Assembly (NCBI RefSeq): GCF_900167155.1
Contig: NZ_FUXU01000019.1
Location: 1-63,660, forward strand
Length of the DNA stretch: 63,660 nucleotides
Reading direction: 5' to 3'
Source of the DNA: Enterovibrio nigricans DSM 22720
Lineage (GTDB): Bacteria; Pseudomonadota; Gammaproteobacteria; Enterobacterales; Vibrionaceae
Shown piece after piece: positions 45,950-54,854 of the stretch (position 1 is its first letter; the number at the start of each line of letters is the position of its first letter). Made by a program: the position numbers and the translations under genes. Below the pieces are notes generated by a model, which saw only the letters and a program-made list of their open reading frames with translations, searched no databases and was not told the DNA's origin.

Positions 45950-46667
45950 AGTTAACAATCTACAAAAAAGCTTTGGGGACCATGCTGTTCTTAAGGGGAT
46001 AACGGAGACAGTTAATCAAGGTGAAGTTGTCAGTGTAATCGGCCCTTCAGGCAGCGGTAAAAGCACTTTCTTACGTTGTCTGAACTTGCTGGAAGTTCCA
46101 ACTGGCGGCGATGTGTTTATTGATGATGACGCCATCACAGCGCCTGGTGCTGACATCAACAAGCTGCGTCAACGCGTGGGTATGGTTTTCCAAAACTTTA
46201 ACTTGTTCCCACACAAAACTGTCCTGCAAAACATCACCATGGCACCAGTGAAACTTAAATTGATGACGCAATCAGAAGCGGATGCCAAGGCGAAAGAATT
46301 GTTGGCACAAGTGGGGCTTTCAGACAAAGCAACAGCTTATCCCTCTAGCTTATCCGGTGGTCAAAAGCAACGTGTTGCGATTGCACGCGCACTGGCGATG
46401 CAACCTGAGTTGATGTTGTTTGATGAACCAACGTCAGCACTAGATCCAGAAATGGTCGGCGATGTACTGGATGTGATGAAGTCATTGGCCAAAGCCGGCA
46501 TGACCATGGTGATCGTTACCCATGAAATGGGGTTTGCCCGAGAAGTGTCTGACCGCGTCTTGTTTATTGATGGCGGTGAAATCGTCGAAAGCGGGCCGCC
46601 AGAGCAGATTTTCAGTGCTCCTACCCATCAACGAACACAATCGTTTTTGAGTAAGGTTCTACGCTAA
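45942..46667 (+). CDS. Amino-acid ABC transporter ATPase
   Basis: A 241-residue ATPase with GTG start. Walker A GPSGSGKS, the signature [15 protein letters not shown], Walker [15 protein letters not shown] and the H-loop TH are all present. It is the GlnQ/HisP type and is coupled to the permease gene. Confidence 0.96.
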   Translation: MIRVNNLQKSFGDHAVLKGITETVNQGEVVSVIGPSGSGKSTFLRCLNLLEVPTGGDVFIDDDAITAPGADINKLRQRVGMVFQNFNLFPHKTVLQNITMAPVKLKLMTQSEADAKAKELLAQVGLSDKATAYPSSLSGGQKQRVAIARALAMQPELMLFDEPTSALDPEMVGDVLDVMKSLAKAGMTMVIVTHEMGFAREVSDRVLFIDGGEIVESGPPEQIFSAPTHQRTQSFLSKVLR

Positions 46668-46689
46668 AATTCACGCGCTAAATCGCAAA

Positions 46690-46715
46690 CCGCCCAACTC
46701 GGGCGGCTTTGTTTT
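46690..46715 (+). terminator. Rho-independent terminator after ABC operon
   Basis: CCGCCC (46690-46695) pairs with GGGCGG (46701-46706) across AACTC, then CTTTGTTTT. Confidence 0.8.
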
Positions 46716-46794
46716 ATCAGTATTTTGTATTCCATCAACGGATCTCTCAGACTAAGCGTCCAGACTGCATCTAGCCCAAGAAAAGGAGTTCGTC

Positions 46795-47664
46795 ATCGTA
46801 TATAAAGCCGTTTTATGGATGTCTGTTGCACTTGCGTCTTTTTGTCTGATGGCTGTTGCAGCCAAGGAGCTCAGCAGCGAAGTAGATACCTTTCAGGTTC
46901 TGTTTTTCAGAAGCTTTATTGGTCTTATTGTCATCACCAGTATCCTGCTCGCTTCTCGTAAAACTGGCCTTTTCTATACGCAAAAGCTCAAACTTCATGG
47001 CGTGCGCAACTCCGTTCATTTTCTCGGACAAATGGCGTGGTTTATTGGTATTGGTCTCTTGCCTCTGGCGGAAATTTTTGCACTAAAATTTACAGTCCCA
47101 TTATGGACAGCTCTGATTGCCGCACTTTGTCTCAAAGAAAAGCTTACCTTTAAAAAATTGCTCGCTATTGCCTTCGGTTTTTCTGGCGTTCTAATTATCG
47201 TTCAGCCTGGTATGAAAGCCGTTGATGTTGCTTCGTTAATTGTACTCGCCGCCGCTATTTGCTATGCCGTTGCCCATACCTGTACAAAATCCCTCTCCTC
47301 GACTGAGCATCCGCTCACCATTTTGTTCTACATGAGCCTAATTCAGCTCCCCATAGGATTCACACTTGCCATGTTCAACTGGCAGACGCCAGAAGGGATA
47401 CAGTGGTTTTGGCTGGCAGCCATCGCTCTAACCTCTCTCATTGCGCATTTCAGTATCGTCAAAGCGATGCAAAATGCAGAAGCAACCGTCGTAGTTACCA
47501 TGGATTTTCTGCGATTACCTCTTATCGCCATCGTGGGAGTTCTATTCTACACAGAGCCGTTTGAAGTAGCGTTATTGGCAGGGGCTGCTCTGATGCTATG
47601 CGGGAACTTAATCAACGTTGCCTCGCCGAAAGGCAATATTTCCCGCGTTGCAGAAAAACAGTAG
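46795..47664 (+). CDS. DMT/EamA-family transporter
   Basis: A ten-helix drug/metabolite transporter of about 281-289 residues with two EamA repeats (second: LTSLIAHFSIVKAMQNAEAT). The first ATG is 46819, but the strong AAAAGGAG site (46781-46788) sits 30 nt upstream of it and only 6 nt before an in-frame ATC at 46795. The ATC start would add the residues that usually begin such proteins (IVYKAVLW). I give the upstream start with low certainty. The substrate is unknown. Confidence 0.8.
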   Translation: MVYKAVLWMSVALASFCLMAVAAKELSSEVDTFQVLFFRSFIGLIVITSILLASRKTGLFYTQKLKLHGVRNSVHFLGQMAWFIGIGLLPLAEIFALKFTVPLWTALIAALCLKEKLTFKKLLAIAFGFSGVLIIVQPGMKAVDVASLIVLAAAICYAVAHTCTKSLSSTEHPLTILFYMSLIQLPIGFTLAMFNWQTPEGIQWFWLAAIALTSLIAHFSIVKAMQNAEATVVVTMDFLRLPLIAIVGVLFYTEPFEVALLAGAALMLCGNLINVASPKGNISRVAEKQ

Positions 47665-47680
47665 CGGGACAAAACAACAA

Positions 47681-47707
47681 AAAAAGGAGACCTAAGGTCT
47701 CCTTTTT
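47681..47707. terminator. Bidirectional terminator between DMT and dpaL
   Basis: AAAAAGGAGACC (47681-47692) pairs with GGTCTCCTTTTT (47696-47707) across TAA. It ends both convergent transcripts. Confidence 0.92.
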
Positions 47708-47732
47708 AGATTCTAAGATTGGGTGCGTGAAT

Positions 47733-48896
47733 TTACAGCGCGTATTCACTTTCCCAAACGATACGACGGTAACGATCTGGGTTGGTGTCACCTTCCGTGC
47801 TGAACAGCAATACGACTGACTCTTCATTCAAGCCCATTTGCTCTGCAAATGCTTTGTTGGTGTCATCTTTCAGCAGAAGGTACAACAAGCCCATGCAAAT
47901 TGCGCCTGATTCACCACTGGTCACAGCTTCATCACCTTTCAGCGGGTTACCCAGAATGCGCATACCCGTTGCTGCTACTTTGTCTTCAACAGACGTAAAC
48001 GTGTGGCTACAATCGCGAAGCACTGGCCACGTCACCGGGTTTGGTTCACCACACGCCAAACCGGCCATGATAGAGCTCAGGTCACCGGAAACATTGACCA
48101 TTTCCCCTTCTTCGCCAGAGCGGAAAATACAATCTGCCGCCACTGGTTCTGCGATGATCGCTTTAAAGCTTTCCGCGCCCAGTTTATCGACCAGATAGCC
48201 TAAGACGCCACCCGCCATCGCACCGACACCCGCTTGAAGCAGCACGTGTGTAGATTGTTCTTCTAATTGCTCAACCGCTTCATCCGCCATGGTCATGTAG
48301 CCTTGAGAAATCCATGTTGGGATTTTCTCGTAACCTTCCCATGCAGTGTCTTGAACCAGCATCCAGCCATTTTCGTCTGCGGTTTGGCTCGCCAAACGTA
48401 CTGTATCGTCGTAGTTCACGTCAGTCACGATACATTCAGCACCCAGACCACGAATTCGGTCGACGCTTGCTTGTGGTGAGCCTTTTGGCATGTAAACAAC
48501 CGCTTTCTGACCCATCTCTCTTGCAGCCCACGCTACGCCGGTACCGTGATTACCCGCTGTTGCAGTTGCGAATACAAGCGGTTTTTCCAGCTTGGACGAC
48601 ACTGTTTTCAGGTCAATTTCACTGATGTCTACATTAAGGTGTTCTGCCAATTGACGGCCGAGCGCGTAAGAACCACCCAGTACCTTAAATGCATTCAGAC
48701 CAAAACGTTTAGATTCGTCTTTCACCAAAATGCTTTTCACGCCAAGACGTTTAGCAAGTTCTGGCAATGACACCAAAGGCGTAGGCGCATAACCTTCAAT
48801 TTGTTGGTGGAAGGCGCGCGTTTCTTTTGCAACTTCAGCAGAGAAAACTTTGCTTGTTTGACCGGTAAAATATTTATTTTCAGTGACTTTCAACAT
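47733..48896 (-). CDS. dpaL: Diaminopropionate ammonia-lyase
   Basis: About 387 residues from ATG 48896 (MLKVTENKYFTGQ). It is a fold-type II PLP enzyme that converts 2,3-diaminopropionate to pyruvate and two ammonia. The PLP lysine motif is KDESKRFGLNAFKVLGGSYA, the phosphate-binding region TAGNHGTGVAWAA, and VLLQAGVGAMAGGVLGYL and ACGEPNPVTWPVLR follow. It closely resembles E. coli YgeX along its whole length. It is upstream in the same direction as nothing else; ridA and a regulator precede it on the minus strand, probably as one operon. Confidence 0.93.
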   Translation of the reverse strand: MLKVTENKYFTGQTSKVFSAEVAKETRAFHQQIEGYAPTPLVSLPELAKRLGVKSILVKDESKRFGLNAFKVLGGSYALGRQLAEHLNVDISEIDLKTVSSKLEKPLVFATATAGNHGTGVAWAAREMGQKAVVYMPKGSPQASVDRIRGLGAECIVTDVNYDDTVRLASQTADENGWMLVQDTAWEGYEKIPTWISQGYMTMADEAVEQLEEQSTHVLLQAGVGAMAGGVLGYLVDKLGAESFKAIIAEPVAADCIFRSGEEGEMVNVSGDLSSIMAGLACGEPNPVTWPVLRDCSHTFTSVEDKVAATGMRILGNPLKGDEAVTSGESGAICMGLLYLLLKDDTNKAFAEQMGLNEESVVLLFSTEGDTNPDRYRRIVWESEYAL

Positions 48897-48970
48897 GGCG
48901 ATTACTTCTGACAAGAGAGAAGATACGCGAGCCAAATCTTAAGGCTCGCCGATAAATCTAACGCGTGTGA

Positions 48971-49363
48971 TTAACGTTTGATAAACGCAATCGCTTCCAC
49001 TTCTACCAGCGCGTCTTTTGGCAAGCGTGCAGCTTGTACGCATGAACGAGCAGGTGCCATTTCTGTACCGAATACTTCAGTATACACTTCATTAAATGCG
49101 GCAAAGTTTTCCATATCAGACAGGAAACACGTCGTTTTCAGCACCGTTTCCATTGACGCGCCTGACTCTTCCAGAATCGCTTTTAGGTTCTCAAGAGACT
49201 GACGAGATTGCTCTTTGATGCCGCCTTCCACAAACGCCATGGTCGCTGGGTCCAGAGGCAGTTGACCAGAAGTAAACACCAGATCTTGGAAGCCCATTGC
49301 TTGTGAATATGGACCGATTGCAGCTGGCGCAGAATCTGTGTGGATTTTAGTTTTAGTTGTCAT
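48971..49363 (-). CDS. ridA: RidA-family enamine/imine deaminase
   Basis: A 130-residue Rid protein. Signature segments are IGPYSQAMGFQDLVFTSGQL and the C-terminal ARSCVQAARLPKDALVEVEA with the substrate-binding Arg. RidA hydrolyses 2-aminoacrylate and related enamines, and aminoacrylate is the intermediate released by diaminopropionate ammonia-lyase, so the pairing with dpaL makes chemical sense. It lies 25 bp after the regulator and 74 bp before dpaL. Confidence 0.92.
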   Translation of the reverse strand: MTTKTKIHTDSAPAAIGPYSQAMGFQDLVFTSGQLPLDPATMAFVEGGIKEQSRQSLENLKAILEESGASMETVLKTTCFLSDMENFAAFNEVYTEVFGTEMAPARSCVQAARLPKDALVEVEAIAFIKR

Positions 49364-49387
49364 GATGCTTTTCTCTTATTCAATTAT

Positions 49388-50059
49388 TTATGACTTAAAC
49401 TCGCGCAAGTATTTATAAATCGCATGGCGAGTGATACCTAACCGTTCTGAAACAATGGCTGTTGCTTCTTTTAGCTCGAAAATGCCGCCTTCAAACAGCA
49501 GTTTCGTTATCGCCCTGTTCTTACTTTTTGCGTTGATAGAGAGATCTTTTTCTACTTCTGACATCGCATGGTCAAGTGCCTGTGCAACAACATCGTTTGC
49601 ACAAGCACTAAAGTTCTCACTGACTGAAACCGCCGTGTTATTCACATCTGGCATTAAGGTCTTAATGATTTCAGGAAACGGAAACGACAAATTCATATTG
49701 ATACAAAACATGCCGATAGGTTTGCCCTGTTCTCCTTCCAAAATGCAGGTCGTAGATTTGAGCAAGGCCCCTTCTTTGCTTTGGGCAAAATAACTCTTTG
49801 GCGTGACATTTCCCGATTTTTCAAACGCACTTAGCATGCGCAAACCCAAGTCAGTAATGGGTGATCCCACCTCTCGTCCCGTGTGGTGACCATTAACAAT
49901 CTTCACCACAGATTTTTCCAAACTCTCAAATGAGTGAATGACCACTTCGCAGTGCGGCCCCACAAAATCAGCAATGGTGTCAGCCAAACGAAAATAGGCT
50001 GCCAGCTTTTCGCGATCGTTAGATGTAAATTTTGTGGTTAATTCACTAATACTAATCAT
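49388..50059 (-). CDS. YheO-type PAS/HTH transcriptional regulator 1
   Basis: A 223-residue regulator. The N-terminal YheO-like PAS domain shows GPHCEVVIHSFESLEKSVVK and TGREVGSPITDLGLRMLSAF. The C-terminal HTH is ATAIVSERLGITRHAIYKYL. It is closely similar along its length to the product of 54855-55532. It probably senses a small ligand and controls dpaL-ridA and the divergent M24 operon. A perfect palindrome lies 20 bp before its ATG. Confidence 0.9.
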   Translation of the reverse strand: MISISELTTKFTSNDREKLAAYFRLADTIADFVGPHCEVVIHSFESLEKSVVKIVNGHHTGREVGSPITDLGLRMLSAFEKSGNVTPKSYFAQSKEGALLKSTTCILEGEQGKPIGMFCINMNLSFPFPEIIKTLMPDVNNTAVSVSENFSACANDVVAQALDHAMSEVEKDLSINAKSKNRAITKLLFEGGIFELKEATAIVSERLGITRHAIYKYLREFKS

Positions 50060-50397
50060 GGTGACTGTGATTCCAATGGTTAACTTAAGTTAACTTCAAA
50101 AAGTAGAGAAATTGCCTTTCTCTCAACAGGAACAATTAACTTTCGGTAACTATGTGACGATAAATTTGCGTTCCAATCAACATAAAAAACAAGCAAAGTT
50201 CAAATATGTTGACCAAAATCACTATCCAAAACAAAGAAAGGCCACTTAAGTAAACTTTAGTGAATCGCGAGAGAGTGGTCACATTATTTAACTCAATTAT
50301 TCGTAAACTGCTCAGCATAACGTTACCGATAGTGAACCAAACCTTCAGTTAAGTTCACTTTGTGTAACTAAAATAATGAGTGTAGAAGGATACTGAA
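50060..50397. promoter_or_regulatory. Divergent regulatory region, regulator 1 / M24 operon
   Basis: This 338-bp region has no gene. It holds the palindrome GTTAACTTAAGTTAAC at 50079-50094, related elements GTAAACTTTAGTGAAT (about 50250) and GTTCACTTTGTGTAAC (50353-50368), and the conserved box starting GGTCACATTATTTAACTCA at 50277, also found before regulator 2. Confidence 0.7.
50079..50094. promoter_or_regulatory. Candidate operator, perfect 16-bp palindrome
   Basis: GTTAACTTAAGTTAAC is exactly self-complementary and begins 20 bp upstream of the regulator 1 start codon. A 14/16 match lies at the same distance from regulator 2, which suggests autoregulation by these paralogues. Confidence 0.7.
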
Positions 50398-51564
50398 ATG
50401 ATTGATTATCTAGCCCGTGGCTTTGAATTAGCGGAATTTGAACAACGTACCGCTCGTGCTCAACAAATGATGCGTGAGATGAAACTGGATGCGATGATCC
50501 TGACTACCGAACCAAACGTTCGTTACTTCACAGGCTTCTTCACCCAGTTTTGGCACAGCCCAACTCGCCCTTGGTTCGTTGTGATCCCTGCGGAAGGTAA
50601 GCCAACAGCAATCATCCCAGAGATCGGTGCAAGTGGCATGGCAGGTACATGGGTAGATAACATCATCACTTGGCCATCTCCACGCCCTGAAGACGACGGC
50701 ATCACCCTCGTCGCAGGCTATTTAAACTCTTTACCTGCTCGCTTTGGCCGCGTTGGCGCAACATTGGGCATTGAGTCACACCTTCGTATGCCAGTGAACA
50801 ACTACCTCAAGTTGACCACCATGGTGAGCAAAGAGTTTGTGGACGTTTCTCTGCAAATGCACGAAATCCGCCAAGTAAAATCAGCCGCAGAAATCGCGAA
50901 AGTAAAAGAAATCTGCCGCATTACCAATGTCGGCTTTGCCAAAGTGCCTGAGTATGCAAAAGCAGGTATGTCAGAGCGTGAAATTTGTAAGCAATTCCGT
51001 ATCGACATGCTGTTAGAGGGCGCCGATGAGTGTCCATACATTATTGCTGGCTCAGGTCCGGACGGTTACGACAGCATTATCATGGGTCCGACGGATCGCA
51101 TCATTGAAGACGGCGACGTATTGATCATCGATACCGGTGCTAAGCGCGATGGTTACTTCTCAGATTTCGACCGTAACTGGGCATTTGGCTCTGCAAGCGA
51201 GCAAACCAAAGATGCTTATCGCGCAGTTTACGATGCAACCACCGCAGGCTTTGAAGCTGCTCGTCCAGGTGCAACCACCTCTGACATCTACAACGCAATG
51301 TGGAAAGTATTGGAAGCAAACGGTGCGCTGGGTAACGACGTAGGCCGCTTGGGTCATGGTCTGGGTATGGAGCTGACCGAACGCCCATCTAACACTGCAA
51401 CTGACAATACCCTACTGAAACCAGGCATGGTGATGACGCTAGAGCCGGGCATGGTTTACGCACCAGGCAAATCAATGGTTCACGAAGAAAACATCGTGAT
51501 CACTGAGAATGGTGCGGAATGGCTGAGCGAACGCGCTGAACCAGAACTGATCATCATTAAATAA
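50398..51564 (+). CDS. M24-family metallohydrolase (Xaa-Pro peptidase / ectoine hydrolase-like)
   Basis: A 388-residue pita-bread-fold hydrolase. All five metal ligands are visible: Asp in LIIDTGAKRDGYFSDFDRNW (two), His in LGHGLGMELTERP, and Glu in LEPGMVY and HEENIVIT. It has the N-terminal creatinase-like domain (TTEPNVRYFTGFFTQFWHSP). Members of this subgroup include DoeA/EutD, which opens ectoine. It begins a four-gene operon with an Asp/Glu racemase-like enzyme, a DMT permease and an M20 amidohydrolase. The substrate is not defined by sequence. Confidence 0.88.
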   Translation: MIDYLARGFELAEFEQRTARAQQMMREMKLDAMILTTEPNVRYFTGFFTQFWHSPTRPWFVVIPAEGKPTAIIPEIGASGMAGTWVDNIITWPSPRPEDDGITLVAGYLNSLPARFGRVGATLGIESHLRMPVNNYLKLTTMVSKEFVDVSLQMHEIRQVKSAAEIAKVKEICRITNVGFAKVPEYAKAGMSEREICKQFRIDMLLEGADECPYIIAGSGPDGYDSIIMGPTDRIIEDGDVLIIDTGAKRDGYFSDFDRNWAFGSASEQTKDAYRAVYDATTAGFEAARPGATTSDIYNAMWKVLEANGALGNDVGRLGHGLGMELTERPSNTATDNTLLKPGMVMTLEPGMVYAPGKSMVHEENIVITENGAEWLSERAEPELIIIK

Positions 51565-51591
51565 AAACAAATCTAAATAAAAATAATAACT

Positions 51592-51619
51592 TGGGCCGAT
51601 CTCCCCCTATGTCGGCCCA
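51592..51619 (+). promoter_or_regulatory. Intercistronic hairpin
   Basis: TGGGCCGA (51592-51599) pairs perfectly with TCGGCCCA (51612-51619) with no T run. It is a likely processing or stability element between the M24 gene and the next gene. Confidence 0.6.
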
Positions 51620-51638
51620 CATTTGGACGCTGTACCCT

Positions 51639-52478
51639 ATGAAAACTGTAGAAGAATTTAAAACGTTCGAGATTCCTCTGACTTACCAAGCTGCACCGCG
51701 TATCAACCGCACGCACATCGGACTGGTTCAACTAAGCACTGATCACTCTCTGGAAATGGATTGGGCGAAACTGATTGGCACACAAGCCGCCGTGTTCAGC
51801 AGCCGCGTGTTTTACAGCAGTGAAATGACACCAGAAGCTTTGGACAACATTGCCAATGGCATTAGTGAGGCATCAGACCTGATTGCTTACGGCCTGCCAA
51901 TGGATGTGATGGCATTTGGCTGTACCTCTGCATCTATCATCATTGGCGAAGATCGTGTCGCACAATTGCTGACGAAAAACCGTGGCAATATTCCAGCCAC
52001 CAACCCGTGGACGGCAGCGCAAGCTGCGTTTAGACACCTTGATGCGAAGAAGATAGCGGTCTTCTCGCCTTACCCAACCGATGTGAACTTTCCTCTGTAC
52101 CAACAGCTAACCAATGCGGGCTTTGACGTCGTTCGTTTGGGTTCTTTAGGCATTGAGCGCGATACCGACATTACCACGGTTTCACGCGAATCTATGCTGG
52201 AGGCATTGGAGCAATTACTGCCAGACTCCGGCGCAGATTTAGTGTTCATGTCATGCACCAACCTACGTGTTCTCGACCACATTCAAGAAATCGAAGACCG
52301 TTTCGGTATTCCAGTCGTGTGCAGCAACTCCTCCATGTTCTGGCACGCCATGCATCTGTCCGGGAACATCGCATCATGCCCAGGTTACGGCCGTCTATTG
52401 AACCTAGACGCATCGCCTTACCCAATGATCGACGCCCTAAAAGATGGTGAAGGCGAAGGTGTCGAAACCGCGGCGTAA
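51639..52478 (+). CDS. Asp/Glu racemase / maleate isomerase-superfamily enzyme
   Basis: About 279 residues from ATG 51639 (MKTVEEFKTFEIPLTYQAAP). The two catalytic cysteines are in AFGCTSASIIIG and VFMSCTNLRVLDHI, placing it with arylmalonate decarboxylase, maleate isomerase and the ectoine-utilisation protein EutA. The longer frame from 51591 would overlap the hairpin. Its reaction in this operon is unknown. Confidence 0.85.
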   Translation: MKTVEEFKTFEIPLTYQAAPRINRTHIGLVQLSTDHSLEMDWAKLIGTQAAVFSSRVFYSSEMTPEALDNIANGISEASDLIAYGLPMDVMAFGCTSASIIIGEDRVAQLLTKNRGNIPATNPWTAAQAAFRHLDAKKIAVFSPYPTDVNFPLYQQLTNAGFDVVRLGSLGIERDTDITTVSRESMLEALEQLLPDSGADLVFMSCTNLRVLDHIQEIEDRFGIPVVCSNSSMFWHAMHLSGNIASCPGYGRLLNLDASPYPMIDALKDGEGEGVETAA

Positions 52479-52609
52479 CGTCGCACCGTTCAGAAACAAG
52501 ATTTAGCTCTACCGGTTAAAGAGCACTCCTCACCTCCTCTCTAATACTGGCATTTCGGTGCTTGCGGGGGTGCTCGTCTCAAATTTATCGATTTAAAAGG
52601 AAATAGATT

Positions 52610-53572
52610 ATGAACCGTACAGCAATAGGTTGGGCAGCAGCAATTTTCATCGGCTTACTGTGGGGTATTCCATGGATCGTCGGTACACCTATCCTTGAAG
52701 TTATGGATCCTCAAGTCCTTGTTTGGGCACGTTATACCGTTGCATTTATCACGCTAGCTATCATTCTTAACGTCGGCATCGCGACAGGCAAAGTAGAGAA
52801 AAAACGCGACTTCAAACTTAACTGGGAAAACCGCCACGACATTTTCTGGAGTGCCGCGTGTGGCATCATCGGCCAAGGCGCATTTAGCTTCCTATCCTTC
52901 TTATCTTTGGATTACATCACCGCATCTGAAAACGGTGTTATTCAAGGCTTGATCCCAATCTTGATCTTAACTGTTGGCTTTGTTCGCCACGGTGCACGCT
53001 TCAATAACCTGCAAATGCTGTCAGCACTCGGTGCATTCATCGGTGTTGCGATTCTGGTGATGGACCCTAGCTCAGAAACCAACGGTTTCAACATCGGCCA
53101 CCTGATTTGTTTCGGTAGTGCCGCAAGCTTTGCAACCATGGCTTATGCACGTGCAGAACTGGCAGAGAAATACGGCTCAGTAGCGACCATGTTCCACCAA
53201 TTCGTATTCGCATCAATTGGCTTTGGCATGTACTTGTTGTTCACCGGTGCAGACCTGTCTTCTGCGCTGGGCATCTTTAGTTCACCACTGCGCATCTTGT
53301 GTATCACGATTCTGGGTGTCGGTATTTCAGGCATCAGCTACCTTATCTACATTTATGCGATGGAACGTGTTGGTGTTGACGGTACCGGTATGGCTCTGAA
53401 TCTGATGCCACTGTCTTCGTTCGTACTGGCGGTATTTGCTCTGGGCGAATCAGTGACACCAATGCGACTGCTGGCAATCGCTGTAGTTATCGGCTCAATG
53501 ATGATGTTTATGAAATTCGGAAACGACAAAGCGAAAGAAGCACAAACCAAATTAGAAGCTCAAGAAGCATAA
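52610..53572 (+). CDS. DMT/EamA-family permease of the catabolic operon
   Basis: A 320-residue ten-helix transporter. Repeats begin at AAIFIGLLWGIPWIVGTPIL and around HLICFGSAASFATMAYARAE. The segment CGIIGQGAFSFLSFLSL followed by ENGVIQG is shared with the truncated permease at 55913. AAGGAAAT precedes the ATG. Likely role: import of the operon's substrate or export of a product. Confidence 0.9.
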   Translation: MNRTAIGWAAAIFIGLLWGIPWIVGTPILEVMDPQVLVWARYTVAFITLAIILNVGIATGKVEKKRDFKLNWENRHDIFWSAACGIIGQGAFSFLSFLSLDYITASENGVIQGLIPILILTVGFVRHGARFNNLQMLSALGAFIGVAILVMDPSSETNGFNIGHLICFGSAASFATMAYARAELAEKYGSVATMFHQFVFASIGFGMYLLFTGADLSSALGIFSSPLRILCITILGVGISGISYLIYIYAMERVGVDGTGMALNLMPLSSFVLAVFALGESVTPMRLLAIAVVIGSMMMFMKFGNDKAKEAQTKLEAQEA

Positions 53573-53583
53573 GTTAGTTACAC

Positions 53584-53604
53584 GGCGCAGCCTTGTGCTG
53601 CGCC
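53584..53604 (+). promoter_or_regulatory. Intercistronic hairpin
   Basis: GGCGCAGC (53584-53591) pairs with GCTGCGCC (53597-53604) across CTTGT. No proper T run follows. It lies between the DMT and M20 genes. Confidence 0.65.
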
Positions 53605-53627
53605 CACTTTATAAATGAGGAACACCC

Positions 53628-54779
53628 ATGACCATTAAGCAACTCGTGACTGAATGGCGCCATCACATTCACAAGCATCCTGAATTCGGTTTCGAAGAAG
53701 TGATGACATCAGAAATGGTCGCAAACAAGCTGGAAGAGTTTGGCATTGAAGTACACCGTAACATCGGTAAAACCGGTGTGTTGGGTATCCTGAAATGTGG
53801 TGACAGTGACCGTTCAATCGGCCTGCGTGCTGACATGGATGCGCTTCATATTCACGAAAAGAACACCTTCGACCATTGCTCAGTCCACGAAGGTGTCATG
53901 CATGCTTGTGGTCACGACGGCCATACTGCCATGCTACTCGGTGCAGCTCACGAGCTAGCACGTACTAAAGATTTTGACGGCACTGTGTACTTTATTTTCC
54001 AACCAGGGGAAGAGCACGGTGTTGGTGCAAAAGCGATGATCGCTGATGGCCTGTTTACACGCTGGAAGATTGACGAAATTTACGCGATGCACAACCTACC
54101 CGGTATTCCGGCAGGTCACTTTGCAACGCGCCCACATTCTCTAATGGCAAGCGAAAGTAGCTTTGAGATTGAAGTGATTGCCACGGGCGGACACGCTGCA
54201 ATGCCGCACATGGGCACAGACCCAATCGTGGTTGGTGCGCAAATCGTGACTGCGATGCAAACCATTGTGTCACGTAATCTGAGTGCGATTGACGAAACGG
54301 CGGTTATCTCGGTCACTGAGTTTAAAACCAACGGCACCGTGAATGTGATCCCTTCACGTGTCACCATTAAAGGAGACACGCGCAGTTTCACAGACCAAGC
54401 ACTGCACAAAATTGAAAAAGCGATTGAACGTGTTGTAGCAGGTCAATGTATGTCTGCGGGTGTGGAATACACCTACCACTTCAACAACAGTTTCCTATCC
54501 ACTATCAATAGTGCAGCGGAAACCGAGCATGCTGTCAAAGCGGCGATCAAAGTCGCGGGGGAAGACAAGGTAAATGGAAGCTGCGCGCCATTCACTATCA
54601 GTGAAGATTTTTCATTCATGCTGCGTGAACGCCCAGGCTGCTACATTCTGGTGGGTAACGGTGTGGGAGAATGCGGTGGCACAGCGCTACACAACCCATT
54701 CTACGATTTCAATGATGAAATCCTGATGTCAGGCGTTCAGTTCTGGCAAACACTGGTCGAAGATCGACTCAATAAATAA
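53628..54779 (+). CDS. M20-family amidohydrolase (N-acyl amino acid deacylase type)
   Basis: A 383-residue zinc amidohydrolase of the M20D/hippurate hydrolase group. Metal and catalytic segments are GLRADMDALHIHE, MHACGHDGHTAMLLGAA, FQPGEEHGVGA, the dimerisation-domain GGHAAMPHMGTDPI and the C-terminal SEDFSFMLRERPGCY. It removes an acyl group from an N-acylated amino acid. In the ectoine pathway the equivalent step is DoeB/EutE. GAGGA precedes the ATG. Confidence 0.92.
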   Translation: MTIKQLVTEWRHHIHKHPEFGFEEVMTSEMVANKLEEFGIEVHRNIGKTGVLGILKCGDSDRSIGLRADMDALHIHEKNTFDHCSVHEGVMHACGHDGHTAMLLGAAHELARTKDFDGTVYFIFQPGEEHGVGAKAMIADGLFTRWKIDEIYAMHNLPGIPAGHFATRPHSLMASESSFEIEVIATGGHAAMPHMGTDPIVVGAQIVTAMQTIVSRNLSAIDETAVISVTEFKTNGTVNVIPSRVTIKGDTRSFTDQALHKIEKAIERVVAGQCMSAGVEYTYHFNNSFLSTINSAAETEHAVKAAIKVAGEDKVNGSCAPFTISEDFSFMLRERPGCYILVGNGVGECGGTALHNPFYDFNDEILMSGVQFWQTLVEDRLNK

Positions 54780-54807
54780 GAAAAAACGGAAACACCCTAC
54801 GACGTTT

Positions 54808-54832
54808 GCGCCCACTCTGTGGGCGCTTTTTT
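54808..54832. terminator. Rho-independent terminator after M20 gene
   Basis: GCGCCCAC (54808-54815) pairs with GTGGGCGC (54819-54826), followed by six T. It separates the operon from the convergent regulator 2. Confidence 0.92.
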
Positions 54833-54854
54833 GTCGCTGAAAACTCAGAAATGC

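Noticed and set aside
50136-50318. 60-residue hydrophobic minus-strand frame between regulator 1 and the M24 gene
   Set aside because: It overlaps the conserved regulatory boxes shared with the second divergent region, which shows that the DNA is regulatory.
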